From: Chloranthus sessilifolius
Lineage: Eukaryota; Streptophyta; Magnoliopsida; Chloranthales; Chloranthaceae
Assembly (NCBI GenBank): GCA_021018995.1
Contig: CM037593.1
Span: forward strand, 41,057,810 to 41,121,809
Reading direction: 5' to 3'
Length of the DNA: 64,000 bases
A model generated the notes under the pieces. It was not told where the DNA came from. It was given only the letters and a program-made list of their open reading frames with translations, and made no database searches. The position numbers and the translations under genes were made by a program. Positions 20,640 through 32,393 of the stretch are shown here, piece by piece. Position 1 is the stretch's first letter. Every line of letters begins with the position of its first letter.

Positions 20640-21250
20640 TTTTCTTCTCATTTCTCTGTTTTGAAATTTCAAAATCTAGTTTGTGCAGTCAAATAAAACT
20701 TGAAACTTCAAAAGATGCAGCCTCACAGGTTTTTTTAAGACTAAATTTTGTTTTTAGTTTAACTTGAAACTAAAAAATAATGCATGGGTTCTTTGTGGTT
20801 AAAAGGCTAGGGACCCACCTAGTGCAAAATTATGCTCAAAAGATTGACTATATAGCCAACACCCACACATGGGTTGGATTCATTTTTGAAGACCTTTCAT
20901 GGGTGTTTAATAGAATTGGTGATGAAACAAGCCACAATAAATTGTGGGTTTTCTCCTACTTGTTCTGAATTCAGTTTGAATTTTTAAAGTAGTCCATGCC
21001 TTTTTTTGTTAGTTTTCTTTTTGAACTTGTTTTCTTTGATGAATTCTTTTTCAGATTGAGAACAAAAATTAGTGATTTTTTATGAAAAATCTGGACCTTT
21101 ATTTGATCTGGGTCCCTTTTGGTGATCTTTGAAACTTCAAAATCTAGTTTGCTAAGTCAAATAAAAATTGAAACTTCAAAAGATGGAGCTTCACAAGCTT
21201 TTTTAAGGCAGCATTTTACTTTTTTAGTTTTACTTGAAACCCACAGCCTA
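20640..21250. repeat. Two-copy tandem duplication, about 470 bp apart
   Basis: About 20646-20772 and 21124-21245 share AAATCTAGTTTG, CAAATAAAA.TTGAAACTTC and the run to ACTTGAAAC, with modest divergence. It is non-coding. Confidence 0.8.
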
Positions 21251-22832
21251 CACCTTTAATGGTGTAATAACATTTAAATACCAAAATGATCTTTAGAAGA
21301 CAGAATTAAGAAAAAGAAATAGAATAGAAACGCTAAAAACTCAAAAGAGAGGGATTGGCTATTTAGGAAAACACAAGTTTTCCTTGTATACCTATGAAGG
21401 CTTATAGACAGTGAAAGTGCAGATTTCCTTCTATACCTATGAAGGGGTATAAATAGTTTTGGTTCCCTCTCGTTTTTCAGTTTTGAAATACTTATTGTTC
21501 TTTTCTTTTCAATTGGCATTGGCATATAAATGCTTCACCAATCAATTAGTCTTGAAATAAACGCATGGATTTTGTAAAAAATAAGACAGATAATAAGGAA
21601 ATTAAGATTTATCTAAATGGGTGGTTTCAGGGGGATAAAGCTGTGATTTACATTTTCCTACACAGATTAGCGCGAAAAGCAAATAACTTCTAGTGTATTA
21701 AAAACTATGAAGGGACAAAAGCAGGAATTTTTTACTTGAAGACATGATTACTGGCTTCTTTGTAGATATTGTGCAGCATTGACTGACAGTATAAAAAAAG
21801 GCATACTCATGGCTGTTAATAAAATAGAACAACAAATAAAAAATGAATAAATGATAAAATAAAGTAGAAGTATAGGCATAGTCTCATGCAATCCTGCTTC
21901 CTAATTTTTTTAGATCGAGATATGATCAATCAATTTGGGAATCAGTTTGTGGTTGTCAGCCCTTTTTGGGTTAAGAACATGTTTTCAGAGTTTTTAATGA
22001 ATTGATATTTAACAAATGTGCTCAAAAAATTAAGCAACAAACATGCTCAGAAATTGATATTTAACAAATATGCTCAGAAATTAAGCAACAAACAGTAGTT
22101 TGGTGCTTGGTCAATCTATAATTCAATAACATGCAATTATAAAAAAAATCTCGTTCTTTAATATATTATTAATATTGTTTTATTTACATTGATTCTTGAA
22201 TAACTGCTCTTATGGAAGATAATTCACAAATTAGCAAAACAGGAAAACGAAAAATGAAAAGTGAAAACAGTAAAACAAGAAACTCACATCAGGCTAAACT
22301 TTGTGGAGTGCACAGTTATTCATGACCATGCAAATAACTAAGAAAGCAAAAAAATAAAACCGCTATAAGAAGCTAATTAGAAGCATCTAACAAATGGAGA
22401 AAGGGTCATTACCATTTTATAAATTAAAAAAAATATATATATAAAACATCATTCAACAAACTAAAAGACCTATTATTTTTTAAAACTTCAATACGAATAA
22501 ATCCTCCACTAACCGATACGATGGAGGAGAACAGATTGAGTGAGAAATAGTTGTGGCTGATCTTTGGATGTCAGATGGAGTGGTGATCGGTGCTGAAATA
22601 TGACTATATTTCATACCTTAAACCCTACACTTAGCAGTTCGATGAAAGTATTTGATGGCTGTTGTGAAGTTTTGATGTTTACAGGTGTTTCTGACAGTTA
22701 GATCGTTCAAGTGCATAAAAGAAGGAAATTAAAGGCTATAAAAGAGCTATGGACAAAAAGGTCCAAAGAAGCATTGAAAGCCATGAAGAGAATCAACTTC
22801 CATCAAGAAAGGGAAGACTTTGCATTGAAGAG

Positions 22833-23005
22833 TCAATCGATTGAGGCATTATTGTCAATCGATTGACAGATGGAGTAAAACTCAACCCTAGAAAGTCAAT
22901 CGATTGAGACATGAAATTCAATCGATTGAGACATGAAGGCAGAAGTGCCCTAAGGGAATTCGAACTCAAAGTCAATCGATTGAGACTTCTATCTCAATCG
23001 ATTGA
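22833..23005. repeat. Six palindromic TCAATCGATTGA motifs
   Basis: Six copies of the 12-bp perfect palindrome TCAATCGATTGA in about 170 bp, irregularly spaced. They end about 30 bp before the TATAAA box of this LTR, a position suitable for activator binding. Confidence 0.95.
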
Positions 23006-23034
23006 GGCAATTAGGGTTAGGTGTGTTCGGCCAT

Positions 23035-23040
23035 TATAAA
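23035..23040 (+). promoter_or_regulatory. TATA box of the 22584-23833 LTR
   Basis: TATAAA in CCATTATAAAAGAG, about 30 bp downstream of the last palindromic motif and about 450 bp into the LTR. Confidence 0.6.
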
Positions 23041-24706
23041 AGAGAGGCTACAACTTTTGAATGAGGGAGTTTTTGTTTTTGAGACAAATTTGTGTAATAA
23101 TTAGAGACTTTTGTAGAGGGTTTTCTTAGAGTAATAAAATTGTGTTGAGATTTTCCGAGAACATATTTTTATTTTACACCTTCTTTGCTCTTTACTTTGG
23201 GAATGGTTTTGAATGAAATTGAAGATCTTGCACCAAGGATGAGAGGCTAAAGGCTGTAGATCAAGGAGGATGCGATCCCCAGATAAGTACCTATATTTTA
23301 TGTTTAATGCCATAGTTTGATAATTTCATCATCAAATCGTTTTTCTCAAAGTGTAGTGATCATGTTTTTAGTGTTTTGATCTAAAATACCATGAGATACG
23401 CTATGCTTTTCACATGATTCATACCGCGATTAGGCTGAGTCATTGTTTTTAGATAGGGTATGCCGGGTTAATGATCATGCTTAATTACTAGTCATGTTTC
23501 TCTTAGAATGATGGTGTGTTTGATGTCAATAAAATTGTGGGTTTAAAAATAGAAAAGGGGGTAGCAAATTCCTTGATCTTGTTTTTAAAATTTGTTCTTA
23601 GATTTCTCATTACATAATTTTTAGATTAATTTATTTTCTTTCTTGCAATTAGAAAAAGTGTTAATTTTTGGTAAAAAATTAAATCTGCCCCTTGGTACTT
23701 CCTCGGGGATATTTTCTAAATCTCTAGGAAGAAGTGATTAAAATTTCAGATTTCCCTGTGGGTTCGACACCCTTGTTCTTGCCTTACTAGAACAGATCTT
23801 GTACACTTGCAAGGGTTAATTTAAAATCGATCAAGTGGTTCCTGAAAAACATTTCAAAAATAAGTGAAGTTGATAGAGAAAATCAATGACAAAATTGGTA
23901 GTAACCATACCTTAAACTTTAGAACCAATAAAAATAGAAGATTTTGGAAATCAAAAAGATCAATCTGTTTGGTTTTTTTTCATAACCAGGAATGAAAATC
24001 TTTAACCTCAAATATGAGAAACGTGAAGGTGGGTTTAGAGATCCAAGTATAGTTACTTTGTCTTTTGTTGGAGACATATTACCAAGCTGATCAGTTCTTA
24101 GCTGATCAAAAGTGTTATGTGATCATAGCTAACCGATAAAAAATACTATAATCATCATCGTACATTAATATATCTTCAACATTTACCTGGGTACGAAGCC
24201 TAATGATATAAAAAAAGTGAACAACTCCCAAGTTGAAATGATATCGATTAAATTGGAGCCTATGAAATTGGGGAAAAAATGATATAAGAAAATAAATTAG
24301 TTTATAGAAATAGAATTTTGTTTCGATCTATCGAGCTCATAAACTTGCTTAAAGAAAATAGTAATTGATATAATAAAATATAAAAGTAACTGACAGAGAA
24401 TAGATAGGAGGAAATTATATGAATAAATAAATTATGGAGAAAAAATAGCATCCATGAAATTGGAACCCATAGAATTGTTGTACAAAAAACGGCGACACCA
24501 ACATGTTGGAAACCTCTCGCCATTTATAGCTAATTTTGAAGTTTAATTATTATGATGCATAATTCGAGGAAGATTCTAGATCATTTAGGTTTGCGACGTC
24601 ATGGTTGTTAATGATAGGGTTTCAAGTTTTTTTTTATTCGTAAAATCAGCTAAGAACTGACAAATTTTTTTAAAGGTTTTACAGAAATTTGATCAATATT
24701 TTTAAT

Positions 24707-24850
24707 GATCACAAGGAAGATCTCCCTTCGATCAGTGGAATAATCTCTAATATTAAAGAACTGGCGAAGACATTTCAATCCACATATGTCTCTCACTATT
24801 TTCGAGAAGCAAATCATGTGGTTGATGCGATAGCAAAGCTTGTTCTTTGA
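24707..24850 (+). pseudogene. RNase H-like C-terminal fragment
   Basis: An open frame of about 47 codons reads DLPSISGIISNIKEL then YFREANHVVDAIAKLVL-stop. The REAN-VVDAIAKL signature is the last motif of plant RVT_3 RNase H domains, with the conserved Asp present. The N-terminal two thirds of the domain are not found upstream, so this is a 5'-truncated remnant, probably of a non-LTR retroelement or an RNase H-like gene. Confidence 0.7.
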
Positions 24851-25016
24851 GAGTTATCAATAAATAAATAAATTTTCTCTAAAGAAAATTTTTATACCAT
24901 TCCATTACATCTTTGATTCAAAAGTTAATACAAAAATTTCACAAGTCCTTGTATTCATGGGAGCGTACATCAAGACAAAAATATCACGTCAAGATTTTTA
25001 AGCCCTATCTCTAAGG

Positions 25017-25290
25017 TCCAGGGGTATAGGTTTCGGTTTGGAGCCTCTCTATGTTGGTTGTCAACTTCTTCAAGGTCTTTTCAAGGGTTTTTAGATGCTT
25101 CATGTCTTCTTTGAAATTGATTTCTATGCGTCTTAACTCCGCCTGGAGTTGACCTCTCATCTCCTTGTCATCTCGAAGTACACTCAACAAATCCTGAGTG
25201 GTGATTCGGATCCAATGGTCTTCGAGTACATTCTCACGTACACAACCGAGCTCTTTAGGGAAGTGAATTGTTCTAATAATGTCCCCCTAT
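25017..25290 (-). pseudogene. Coiled-coil protein fragment, unrecognised
   Basis: The minus strand is open for about 85 codons ending at 25017. It contains LEDHWIRITTQDLLSVLRDD followed by a heptad-like, charged helix (MRGQLQAELRRIEINF, LEKTLKKLTTNIERLQTE). The frame is closed upstream by a TAG, but a neighbouring frame (MEVNRGTLLEQ) could be joined by one indel. It has no start codon of its own in the long part. I do not recognise the family. It is probably a decayed exon. Confidence 0.4.
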
Positions 25291-26253
25291 TTACTTCCAT
25301 GGTGTAAAGGTTCCGTATATTGGGTTCATCTGAAATAAGGTTAAGTTTATTTTGTAAGAACCCGGGTGCAAATGTCTGACCAAATCGAGAAATGCAGGAA
25401 ACATTTAGTAGAATAGCTTGAATTATATGTGCATCAGAGAAATGGAAGAAAAATAATAAAGTAGAAGAACATGAAGGTTGTTAGCTTGAAATTTAAAACA
25501 ATTTCAAAATGACAGAAATTGAAATGTCTGGGATAGTTCCATTGGCAAGTTGGAATTTCATATTCCTTTTCTTAAAAGGAAGTTTGTAACATGGAAGCAG
25601 TTCACGTGAGATAAGATATTCGCATAAGGAAATATCTAGCATTTTACAATTTAATCAGTAACCTCATTAAGAGGTTCAGTTGATTTTTTACCTTGACATT
25701 ATCTTGGCCCTCCTGTTCTTGAAAAGAAAAATTGCATATTTTGGCAGTGCTGCTTTGCTGCATTTTTAACTTAAAACATTCCCCATATGAAGGGTTGTAA
25801 TGATACAAGCACAACAAAGTTCAATGGGAAGAATCATGTATATAAACAGATTTTCATGCCCAATTCAGATCAATGTATGACCCATAACTTTCATAACTTT
25901 GATGGCTCATAACTTTGAAGGCCTATAGACTGTGAAAGCCAACATTTTCTGTGAAAGTCAACATGATTAAATTTTATCATTCTGAAGCTTAAGGGTGAAA
26001 GTCATGGATATTAATGTAGAGAAAAGATTTATTTGTAAAAGTCAAGTTTTCCTTGTATACCTACGAAGGCTTATAGACTGGGAAAGTCAACATTTCCTAT
26101 AGACTATGAAACAATTATTTGAGAGTCAGTTGGACCAGTGGAGCAAGCAGCTATATATAAATGCTCCACACAGATTAGCGCGAGAAGCAAATAACTTTTA
26201 GTATATTAAAAATTGTGAAGGGGGCGAAAAACATAAATTTTTTACTTCAAGAC

Positions 26254-28553
26254 AAAGTCCGAGGGGCCCTTGTTAGTACCAATGGCTTCCGTATAACAGG
26301 AGGCCAATTCTTGTCTTACCTTATCAACCTGGCTTCCTTATATTTGTTCCTGCTATGGTGCAGATTGTTTTGATGTTGTATCTTCCAGAATCGCCTGGTT
26401 GGCTTTACAGAAATGTATTTTATCTTTGTTGTAATCTAATTTTCCCACAATGGACATAGAAAAAAATTTACTTGCCCCTATAAATTTGCATAGAAGCAAT
26501 TGCTCTCATAGCCAAGTGGCAAAGAGCTCCTCTCGAGGTTTTCAAATCAAGTTCTGGTATGTTTTCCTAATCTTTAATTCGTAAAAAAATTCACTGCCAA
26601 CATTTTTTGTTTTATGATGGGGAGATCTCTATGGTTGTATTTTATCCTAGTTATGACTGTTACTTAATAAACGAATAAAGAAATCAAAGACCCAACATTT
26701 CAAACTTTCCAATTTGGTTGGCTCTATTAATATTTCTGAATTTCAGGGAAGGGAAGAAGAAGCCAAAGCCGTACTCCTCAAGATCTAACCAGCCCACGAG
26801 GTGGATGTAGAAATCCAAGCACTCAAAGAATCAGTTGAAGCCGAGACCAGGGAAGAAGGATCGTCCGAGATGATCAACTTGGTCAAACTTGCGAAGAGGG
26901 CTCATTGTGGGTTGGTCTTCAAGTCTTCCAGGGCATAAACAATGTATCCCTACCATAGTTCAGTTAGGGTGTTTTGCTTTGAACCAAACTGCTCTCCTTC
27001 TGTCTCTTATAACTTCGGGTCTCAATGCCGTGGGATCGGTAGTTAGTATCTACTTCATAGATAGGACAGGGAGGAAAAAACTTTTAATTATTAGTCTGAT
27101 TGGTGTTATTGACTCGCTCTGACTTTTATGCTTCTGATAAGAGTTACTGCTTTGATGATTGAATCTGATCACAAACTTGTAAGAGGCCTATGTTAGAATC
27201 AAGATTATATCAAAAATAAAAATAATTTTCCCTTGAGTAATGAGAGACAACCTTGATACTCTCACAGCCACTTTTTGGAACCACATTACAAGTAATAAAA
27301 AAATCATAATTTTCCATTAGGATGCATATTTGGTGTGAAGTAACCACATTGCAAGTAATAAGCACATTTCCTGTAATGTGGTGCAAAAGATACACTACTT
27401 GTTATGTGTCTTTTACAAGGGCCCAACATGAGCATGTCTAAAATTGGTGCATTTCAATTATTCTAAAAATATATATATTTAGAAAGGCAAACTGCTCTCT
27501 TTCTGTCTCTTATAACTTCGGGTCTCAATGCCGTGGGATCCGTAGTTAGTATCTACTTCATAGACAGGACAGGGAGGAAAAAACTTTTAATTATTAGTCT
27601 GATTGGTGTTATTGTCTCGCTCGGACTTTTATGCTTCTGGTACAAATAAGGTATTAACTCTTTCATTATCAGTTGATTCATTGGGTTATAGGCATATTAT
27701 TGATTTAATTTTTGGTTTATAGGGATAATTTTTATTTAATTTTAGGTTTACAGAAACCATATTATTTTTAGTTTCCCCTAGTATTGTGGTTACCATCATA
27801 GTCAACAAGTTGGGAATTAGGAATGATTTTAATAGCAAAGTACCGAAAAAATATGAGACTTTTTCACTAATTTGCGATTAAATCATGAATAATATGTTCA
27901 AAATTTTTTTCCGTATGTTAACGTGACTAATTCAAAAAATGGGACAAATTTGTTACTATGATGAATGATCATTATTTTCTTACAGATATTCAATATAAAT
28001 TTTTTATTCAATTTGTTCACATAAGGCTTCCAATTCTTCGTTTTATAGCTTCTGTTGTCATTGTGCAGCTGTTTGAAGGTGTGTGCTTGATTTCTAATTC
28101 AACAGTGAAAGATCTCTGCCATAGTGAAAGTAGGTTATGGTACACAAGAGGTTGTCCAAGCAGGTACGGGTGGCTAGCACTTATCGGGTTGGCATTATAC
28201 ATCATATTCTTTTCCCCCGGTATGGGAACAGTTCCGTGGATCGTGAATTCCGAGATCTATCCTTAAGGTTTAGAGGTATTTGTGGTGGAATAGCTGCCAC
28301 ATTCAATTGGATCTCGAACCTGATTGTTGCACAGCCATTCCTGTCTTTGACGGTAGCGATTGGGATGGCATGGACGTTTCTAATTTTTGGAGTAATCTCA
28401 GTGGTCGCACTTGTTTTTGTCCTAATTTATGTGCCCGAAACCAAGGGGCTACCAATTGAGGAAGTGGAAACTATGTTGGAGCAGAGAAGAGCTGAGTACA
28501 AGTTTTGGAAGAAACAATCGGATGAGGAGGTCGAGAAGAAGTCAGTGGTCTGA
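26254..28553 (+). pseudogene. Inositol transporter (INT2/INT4-like, sugar-porter family), broken
   Basis: Three coding blocks match a plant H+/myo-inositol symporter. Block 1 (26254-26412): KVRGALVSTNGF, ITGGQFLSYLINL, then a deletion before VPAMVQIVLMLYLPESP. Block 2 (26747-27136): GREEEAKAVLLKI with a [40 protein letters not shown] and [17 protein letters not shown], with several frame changes. Block 3 (about 28035-28553): [33 protein letters not shown], a one-base deletion near 28264, then FRGICGGIAATFNWISNL and PETKGLPIEEVE, ending KKSVV-stop. The N-terminal exon with the first membrane segments is absent. A second copy of the FIDRTGRKK exon part lies at 27488-27640. Confidence 0.92.
27137..27487. 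repeat. About 350-bp repeat, copy 1, between duplicated exon pieces
   Basis: Starts ATAAGAGTTACTGC and ends TAGAAAGGCAA. It is about 95% alike to 28799-29155. It lies between two copies of the same 150-bp transporter exon segment (26988-27136 and 27488-27640). It includes an inverted repeat ACCACATT..AATGTGGT. No terminal inverted repeats or short target duplication are evident. Confidence 0.85.
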
Positions 28554-28798
28554 ACTGGAATGGGGTAGTTTATCTATAATTATTTCTTATATAGAAACTC
28601 CTGAGATTGTAGTCAAGTTTGTATCCTCCATAGGAAAATTAGAGTCAGGATCAGTCTATTAAATTCTGCGTAGTTCAATTATTCTAACAGTTCAATTATT
28701 CTAACGAAAAACATTACAGGCGATGGTATGATCCCTTTCAATTTTCATATAAGAACAAATTTATAGTGAAAGGAATGCATTTAATGCAGGTGAGCATA

Positions 28799-29155
28799 TG
28801 ATAAGAGTTACTGCTTTGATGATTGAATCTGATCACAAACTTGTAAGAGGCCTATGTTAGAATCAAGATTATACCAAAAATAAAAATAATTTTCCCTTGA
28901 GTAATGAGAGAGAACCTTGATACTCTCGCAACCACTTTTTGGAACCACATTGCAAGTAATAAAAAAATCATAATTTTCCATTAGCATGCATATTTGGTTT
29001 GAAGTAACCACATTGCAAGAAATAAGCACATTTCCTGTAATGTGGTGCAAAAGATACACTACTTGTTATGTGTCTTTTACAAGGGCCCAACATGAGCATG
29101 TCTAAAATTGGTGCATTTCAATTATTCTCAGAATATATATATTTAGAAAGGCAAC
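28799..29155. repeat. About 350-bp repeat, copy 2
   Basis: Second copy of the element at 27137-27487, about 250 bp beyond the transporter stop codon. The flanks differ from those of copy 1 on both sides, which defines the unit. Confidence 0.85.
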
Positions 29156-29322
29156 ATTAATATATATGGTCCCTTGCAATTTTAGTGGAAGAAATTAAAA
29201 TTTTGGGTAATTAAAAAGACTTAAGGCCCTTACTTTTATTTGTTTTACATGCCCATGTGCTCGGATAAATAAGGGATGCCGAGTTACTAATTGTGTTAAA
29301 AAGACAAGGACAATGGTGATGA

Positions 29323-29323
<1 letters not shown>

Positions 29324-29380
<57 letters not shown>
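29324..29380. repeat. (TA)n microsatellite
   Basis: About 28 uninterrupted TA units. The apparent IYIYIY reading frames across it are artefacts. Confidence 0.98.
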
Positions 29381-29382
<2 letters not shown>

Positions 29383-29999
29383 TTGAGTTGCAGACTTGCA
29401 GGAATGATGTGAAGATGGAAGCATCAAACTTCTTCTCTTTTTGAATAAGAGAACACCTAGCTCCCACACAAGGTGTGGAAACAGCAAAACAGGAAACTCA
29501 AATCAGGCTAAACTTTGTCAAGTGCACAGTTATTTATGACCACGCAAATAACTAAGAAAGTAAAAAAATAAAACTATTATAAGAAGCTAATTAGAAGCAT
29601 CTAAAACATCATTCAACAAACTAAAAGACCTATTTTTTAAAAAACTTCAATACGAATAAATCATCCACTAACCGATACGATGGAGGAGAACAGATTGAGT
29701 GAGAAATGGTTGTGGCCGATCTTTCGATGCCAGATGGAGTGGTTCCTGAAAAACATCTGAAAAATAAGTGAAGCTCATAGAGAAAATCAATAACAAAATT
29801 GGTACTAACCATTCCTTAAACTTTAGAACCAATAAAAATAGAAGATTTTGGAAATAAAAAAGATCAATCTGTTTGGTTTTTTTTCATAACCAGGAATGAA
29901 AACCTTTAACTTCAAATATGAGAAACGTGAAGGTGCATTTAGAGATCAAAGCATAGTTACTTTCTCTTTTGTTGGAGAAGAAAACTTCCAAAAAAAAAT

Positions 30000-30985
30000 A
30001 ATTCCAAACCCAAAAAAATTCAGGTAAAACCCATTGAAATTGATATGAAAAATAAATGATAAAAAAAACACAAAGAACCATCAAAATCGGGGGAAAAATT
30101 AATTCATAAGCAAAAAACCACAAAAACCATAAAAATAAAAAAAAACACAAACCCAAAAAAAAACCCAGTCTAAAAAAAAACCCAGACCAGGAAAAAAAAC
30201 CAGACCAAAAAAAAAAAACCCACTAGATCAAGAAAAACCCCTTCAGAAATTCTAAAGAATACAAAGAAAAAATGATTTTTAAAAAATCTTTCAAAGAAAG
30301 TTTCAAAAAAAAAATGGCAAACCCAAAAAAATTCAAAAAAACCTATCAAAAACTAAAAAACCACAAAAACTCATCAGAATTGATGAGGGAAAAAATCATC
30401 AGGAAAAAAACCATGCAAAAGAAGAAACCCATCGAAATCCGGAAAAACCCAGAAGATATAAAAACTCTCACAAAAATGGATAAAAAATTATCTTAAAAAA
30501 AGCCATAAACCTAAAATATAACTCATAAAAATGAACAAAAAAAACCCACCCAAATCCAAAAAAAACTCACAAAAATGCATAAAAAATGATTTAAAAAAAA
30601 ATATAAAAACCCCTAAAATATAACTCAGAAAAATGAATCAAGTAAAACCCACCCAAATCCAAAAAAAACTTACAAAAATACATCAGAAATGAAGGAACCC
30701 AAACCATAAGATCCCCTAAAATATAACTCACCAAAATATAACCCCTGAAATATAAAACTCTCACAAAATTACATAAAAATTGATTTTTAAAAAAACCATA
30801 AAAACCCCTAAAATATAACTCATCAAAATGAACCCAAAAAAACCCACCCAAATCCAGAAGGAACTCACAAAAATACATAAAAAATGATATTTAAAAAAAC
30901 CCTAAAAACCCTAAAATATAACTCATCAAAATGAACCAAAAAAACCCACCCAAATCTGGAAAAAACTCAAAAATTTATAAAATAA
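30000..30985. repeat. A-rich minisatellite block with about 100-bp units
   Basis: About 1 kb that is extremely rich in A with C, and poor in G and T, on the plus strand. From about 30495 to 30985 a unit of about 95-105 bp recurs about five times, marked by CCTAAAATATAACTCA, AACCCACCCAAATCC and ACATAAAAAATGAT. The 5' half (30000-30490) is similar in composition but irregular. Its start abuts the end of duplication copy B. Confidence 0.9.
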
Positions 30986-30999
30986 AAAATTGCAAAATC

Positions 31000-32385
31000 T
31001 CCATAGTTGAAAGATTACTTGAGAAGATGCAAGAGAAGGTATTGCCTCCGCCAGCCTCCATAGAAGCACTATAGAAATAGTAAAAATTTGCTTACCATCT
31101 GTCTTCGACCGTCCTTCTCTCCAACGCTCTTCGTCCATTCGGCAGCGACGTGATGATGGTTGTCGGCAAGGCTCCCCAATTCGAGAGTTTCCTTCACTTC
31201 TACGCGAGAAGAAGGCGAGGAGAATAATTAGAAATTTCAGAATACCTGTAAAAATTTCAGAATACCTGTAAGTAGAGATTTTTGAGGAAGCGGTAGTTGT
31301 AGATAACCTGGGTATAAATATTTGCAGCCTCACGTTCTTTGTAACTTTAAATTTTCCCTCAAAATATTTGGTTAATTTGGTTGTGGAAAAAGAATCTTTA
31401 ATTGTAGATAATATTGCCCTAAGATCGTTTATTAACATTGCTGGCTACCTGAAATTATCATGATTGTTGCTTCGGCTTTACTGTAGATAATTTATTTATT
31501 ATTTTTTGTAATGAGGAAAGGTGTTGTATCACATGCTTTATAATATATTTATAACTTGTATTAAATACACAAATGTTTGCAAGATAAACCTTTCTTAAAC
31601 ATTAAGATCCGTGAAGTAAAGCCATCACCACTTAATGATATGAACTGGGATACACCAAATGGTTGCTCAAATTATTTTCCTTTTAAATGAGTTTTATTTG
31701 TCTCCCAAAATTGTGAATTTAACAACAAAGGACAAATTCATCCCCCTATTTCCACAACAACTAATTTGCAGGGACAAGAATAACATTTTGCCATGAAGGG
31801 TATTCTTTGTCATTTTGAAAGTTGGCTCTACGAAAATGAAAACCGCCCAATTCTCTTTATAGATTAGTATATATATATATATATACTTTTTACTGCTTCT
31901 TTCATTTAAAAAGCCTTATGTAATGACTTAATCTACCATTGTTGGATAGTGTCTGCTTGATTTATGCTATACGAGCAGACACTTCGTGATTTGTCCTGGG
32001 GATCATCCAGAGTATAATCTTGATGGCACGGATTTCTGAGCACAAAAATACGGGCTGTCACAATAAGTATAAGGTATCATTAATGTGCCAGTTGCTGGCA
32101 GGAGCTTGCTGCCAACAAAGTCTAATCTCCATGGGAACTTGGTTTGAAGCTAGATCATCCACTTTGGGAGTAGGGAAGAGCTCAGAGAGTGGGATGCTAG
32201 GAGACCTACCCACGGAGTGGGAATGAAAAAGATATGCGCTTTTTCTAGGCAGTTCACCAAGCCGAATTCACCAATCCCAAGTTAGTTTCTGAGCCTACTA
32301 TTATTTTGAAAGTCTTCGAGCCAGATAAAGTTGTGATCACTGTAGCAAGTACGTCCGTAGCAAGGGATATGCTTGCAGTGGGATG
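31000..32385. other. No gene recognised
   Basis: Contains an exact tandem pair of AAAATTTCAGAATACCTGTA at about 31230-31272, a locally GC-richer stretch (31100-31230) and a short TA run at about 31868. Open frames here have no recognisable homology. Confidence 0.4.
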
Positions 32386-32393
32386 CTTAAGAT

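Larger units (their letters stand above)
22584..23833 (+). mobile_element. Solo LTR, 1250 bp, perfect AGTGG duplication and surviving empty site
   Basis: Starts TGATCGGTGC and ends AATCGATCA (perfect TGATCG/CGATCA terminal inverted repeat), flanked by AGTGG at 22579-22583 and 23834-23838. The paralogous segment at 29735-29745 reads straight through (GGAGTGGTTCCTG) without it, giving a direct empty-site control. A motif array (22833-23005) lies just before a TATAAA box at 23035. The 3' part contains CCTGTGGGTTCGACACCC, which resembles LTR ends of the Tat/Athila type of Ty3/gypsy. Confidence 0.96.
19430..24075. repeat. Segmental duplication copy A (interrupted by a solo LTR)
   Basis: Blocks at about 19436-19500, 21350-21460, 21661-21760, 22240-22583 and 23834-24075 recur in the same order at about 25738, 26030, 26168, 29470-29739 and 29740-29985. 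Copy A lacks the inositol-transporter exons that copy B holds between its third and fourth blocks. Between the first two blocks copy A has about 1.6 kb that copy B lacks. Confidence 0.85.
25735..29985. repeat. Segmental duplication copy B (holds the inositol-transporter pseudogene)
   Basis: Collinear with copy A (19430-24075). Its flanks match copy A on both sides of the transporter exons: CACAGATTAGCGCG at about 26168 versus 21661, and AACAGGAAACTCA at about 29480 versus 22276. Copy B retains the empty site of the LTR that split copy A. Confidence 0.85.

Noticed and set aside
29195..29487. Minus-strand frames with long IYIYIY runs (also on the plus strand at 59890-60120)
   Set aside because: Translations of TA microsatellites.
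30272..30878. Lys-rich frame on the plus strand and FYGFF-rich frame on the minus strand
   Set aside because: By-products of the A-rich minisatellite; the peptide repeats follow the DNA units.
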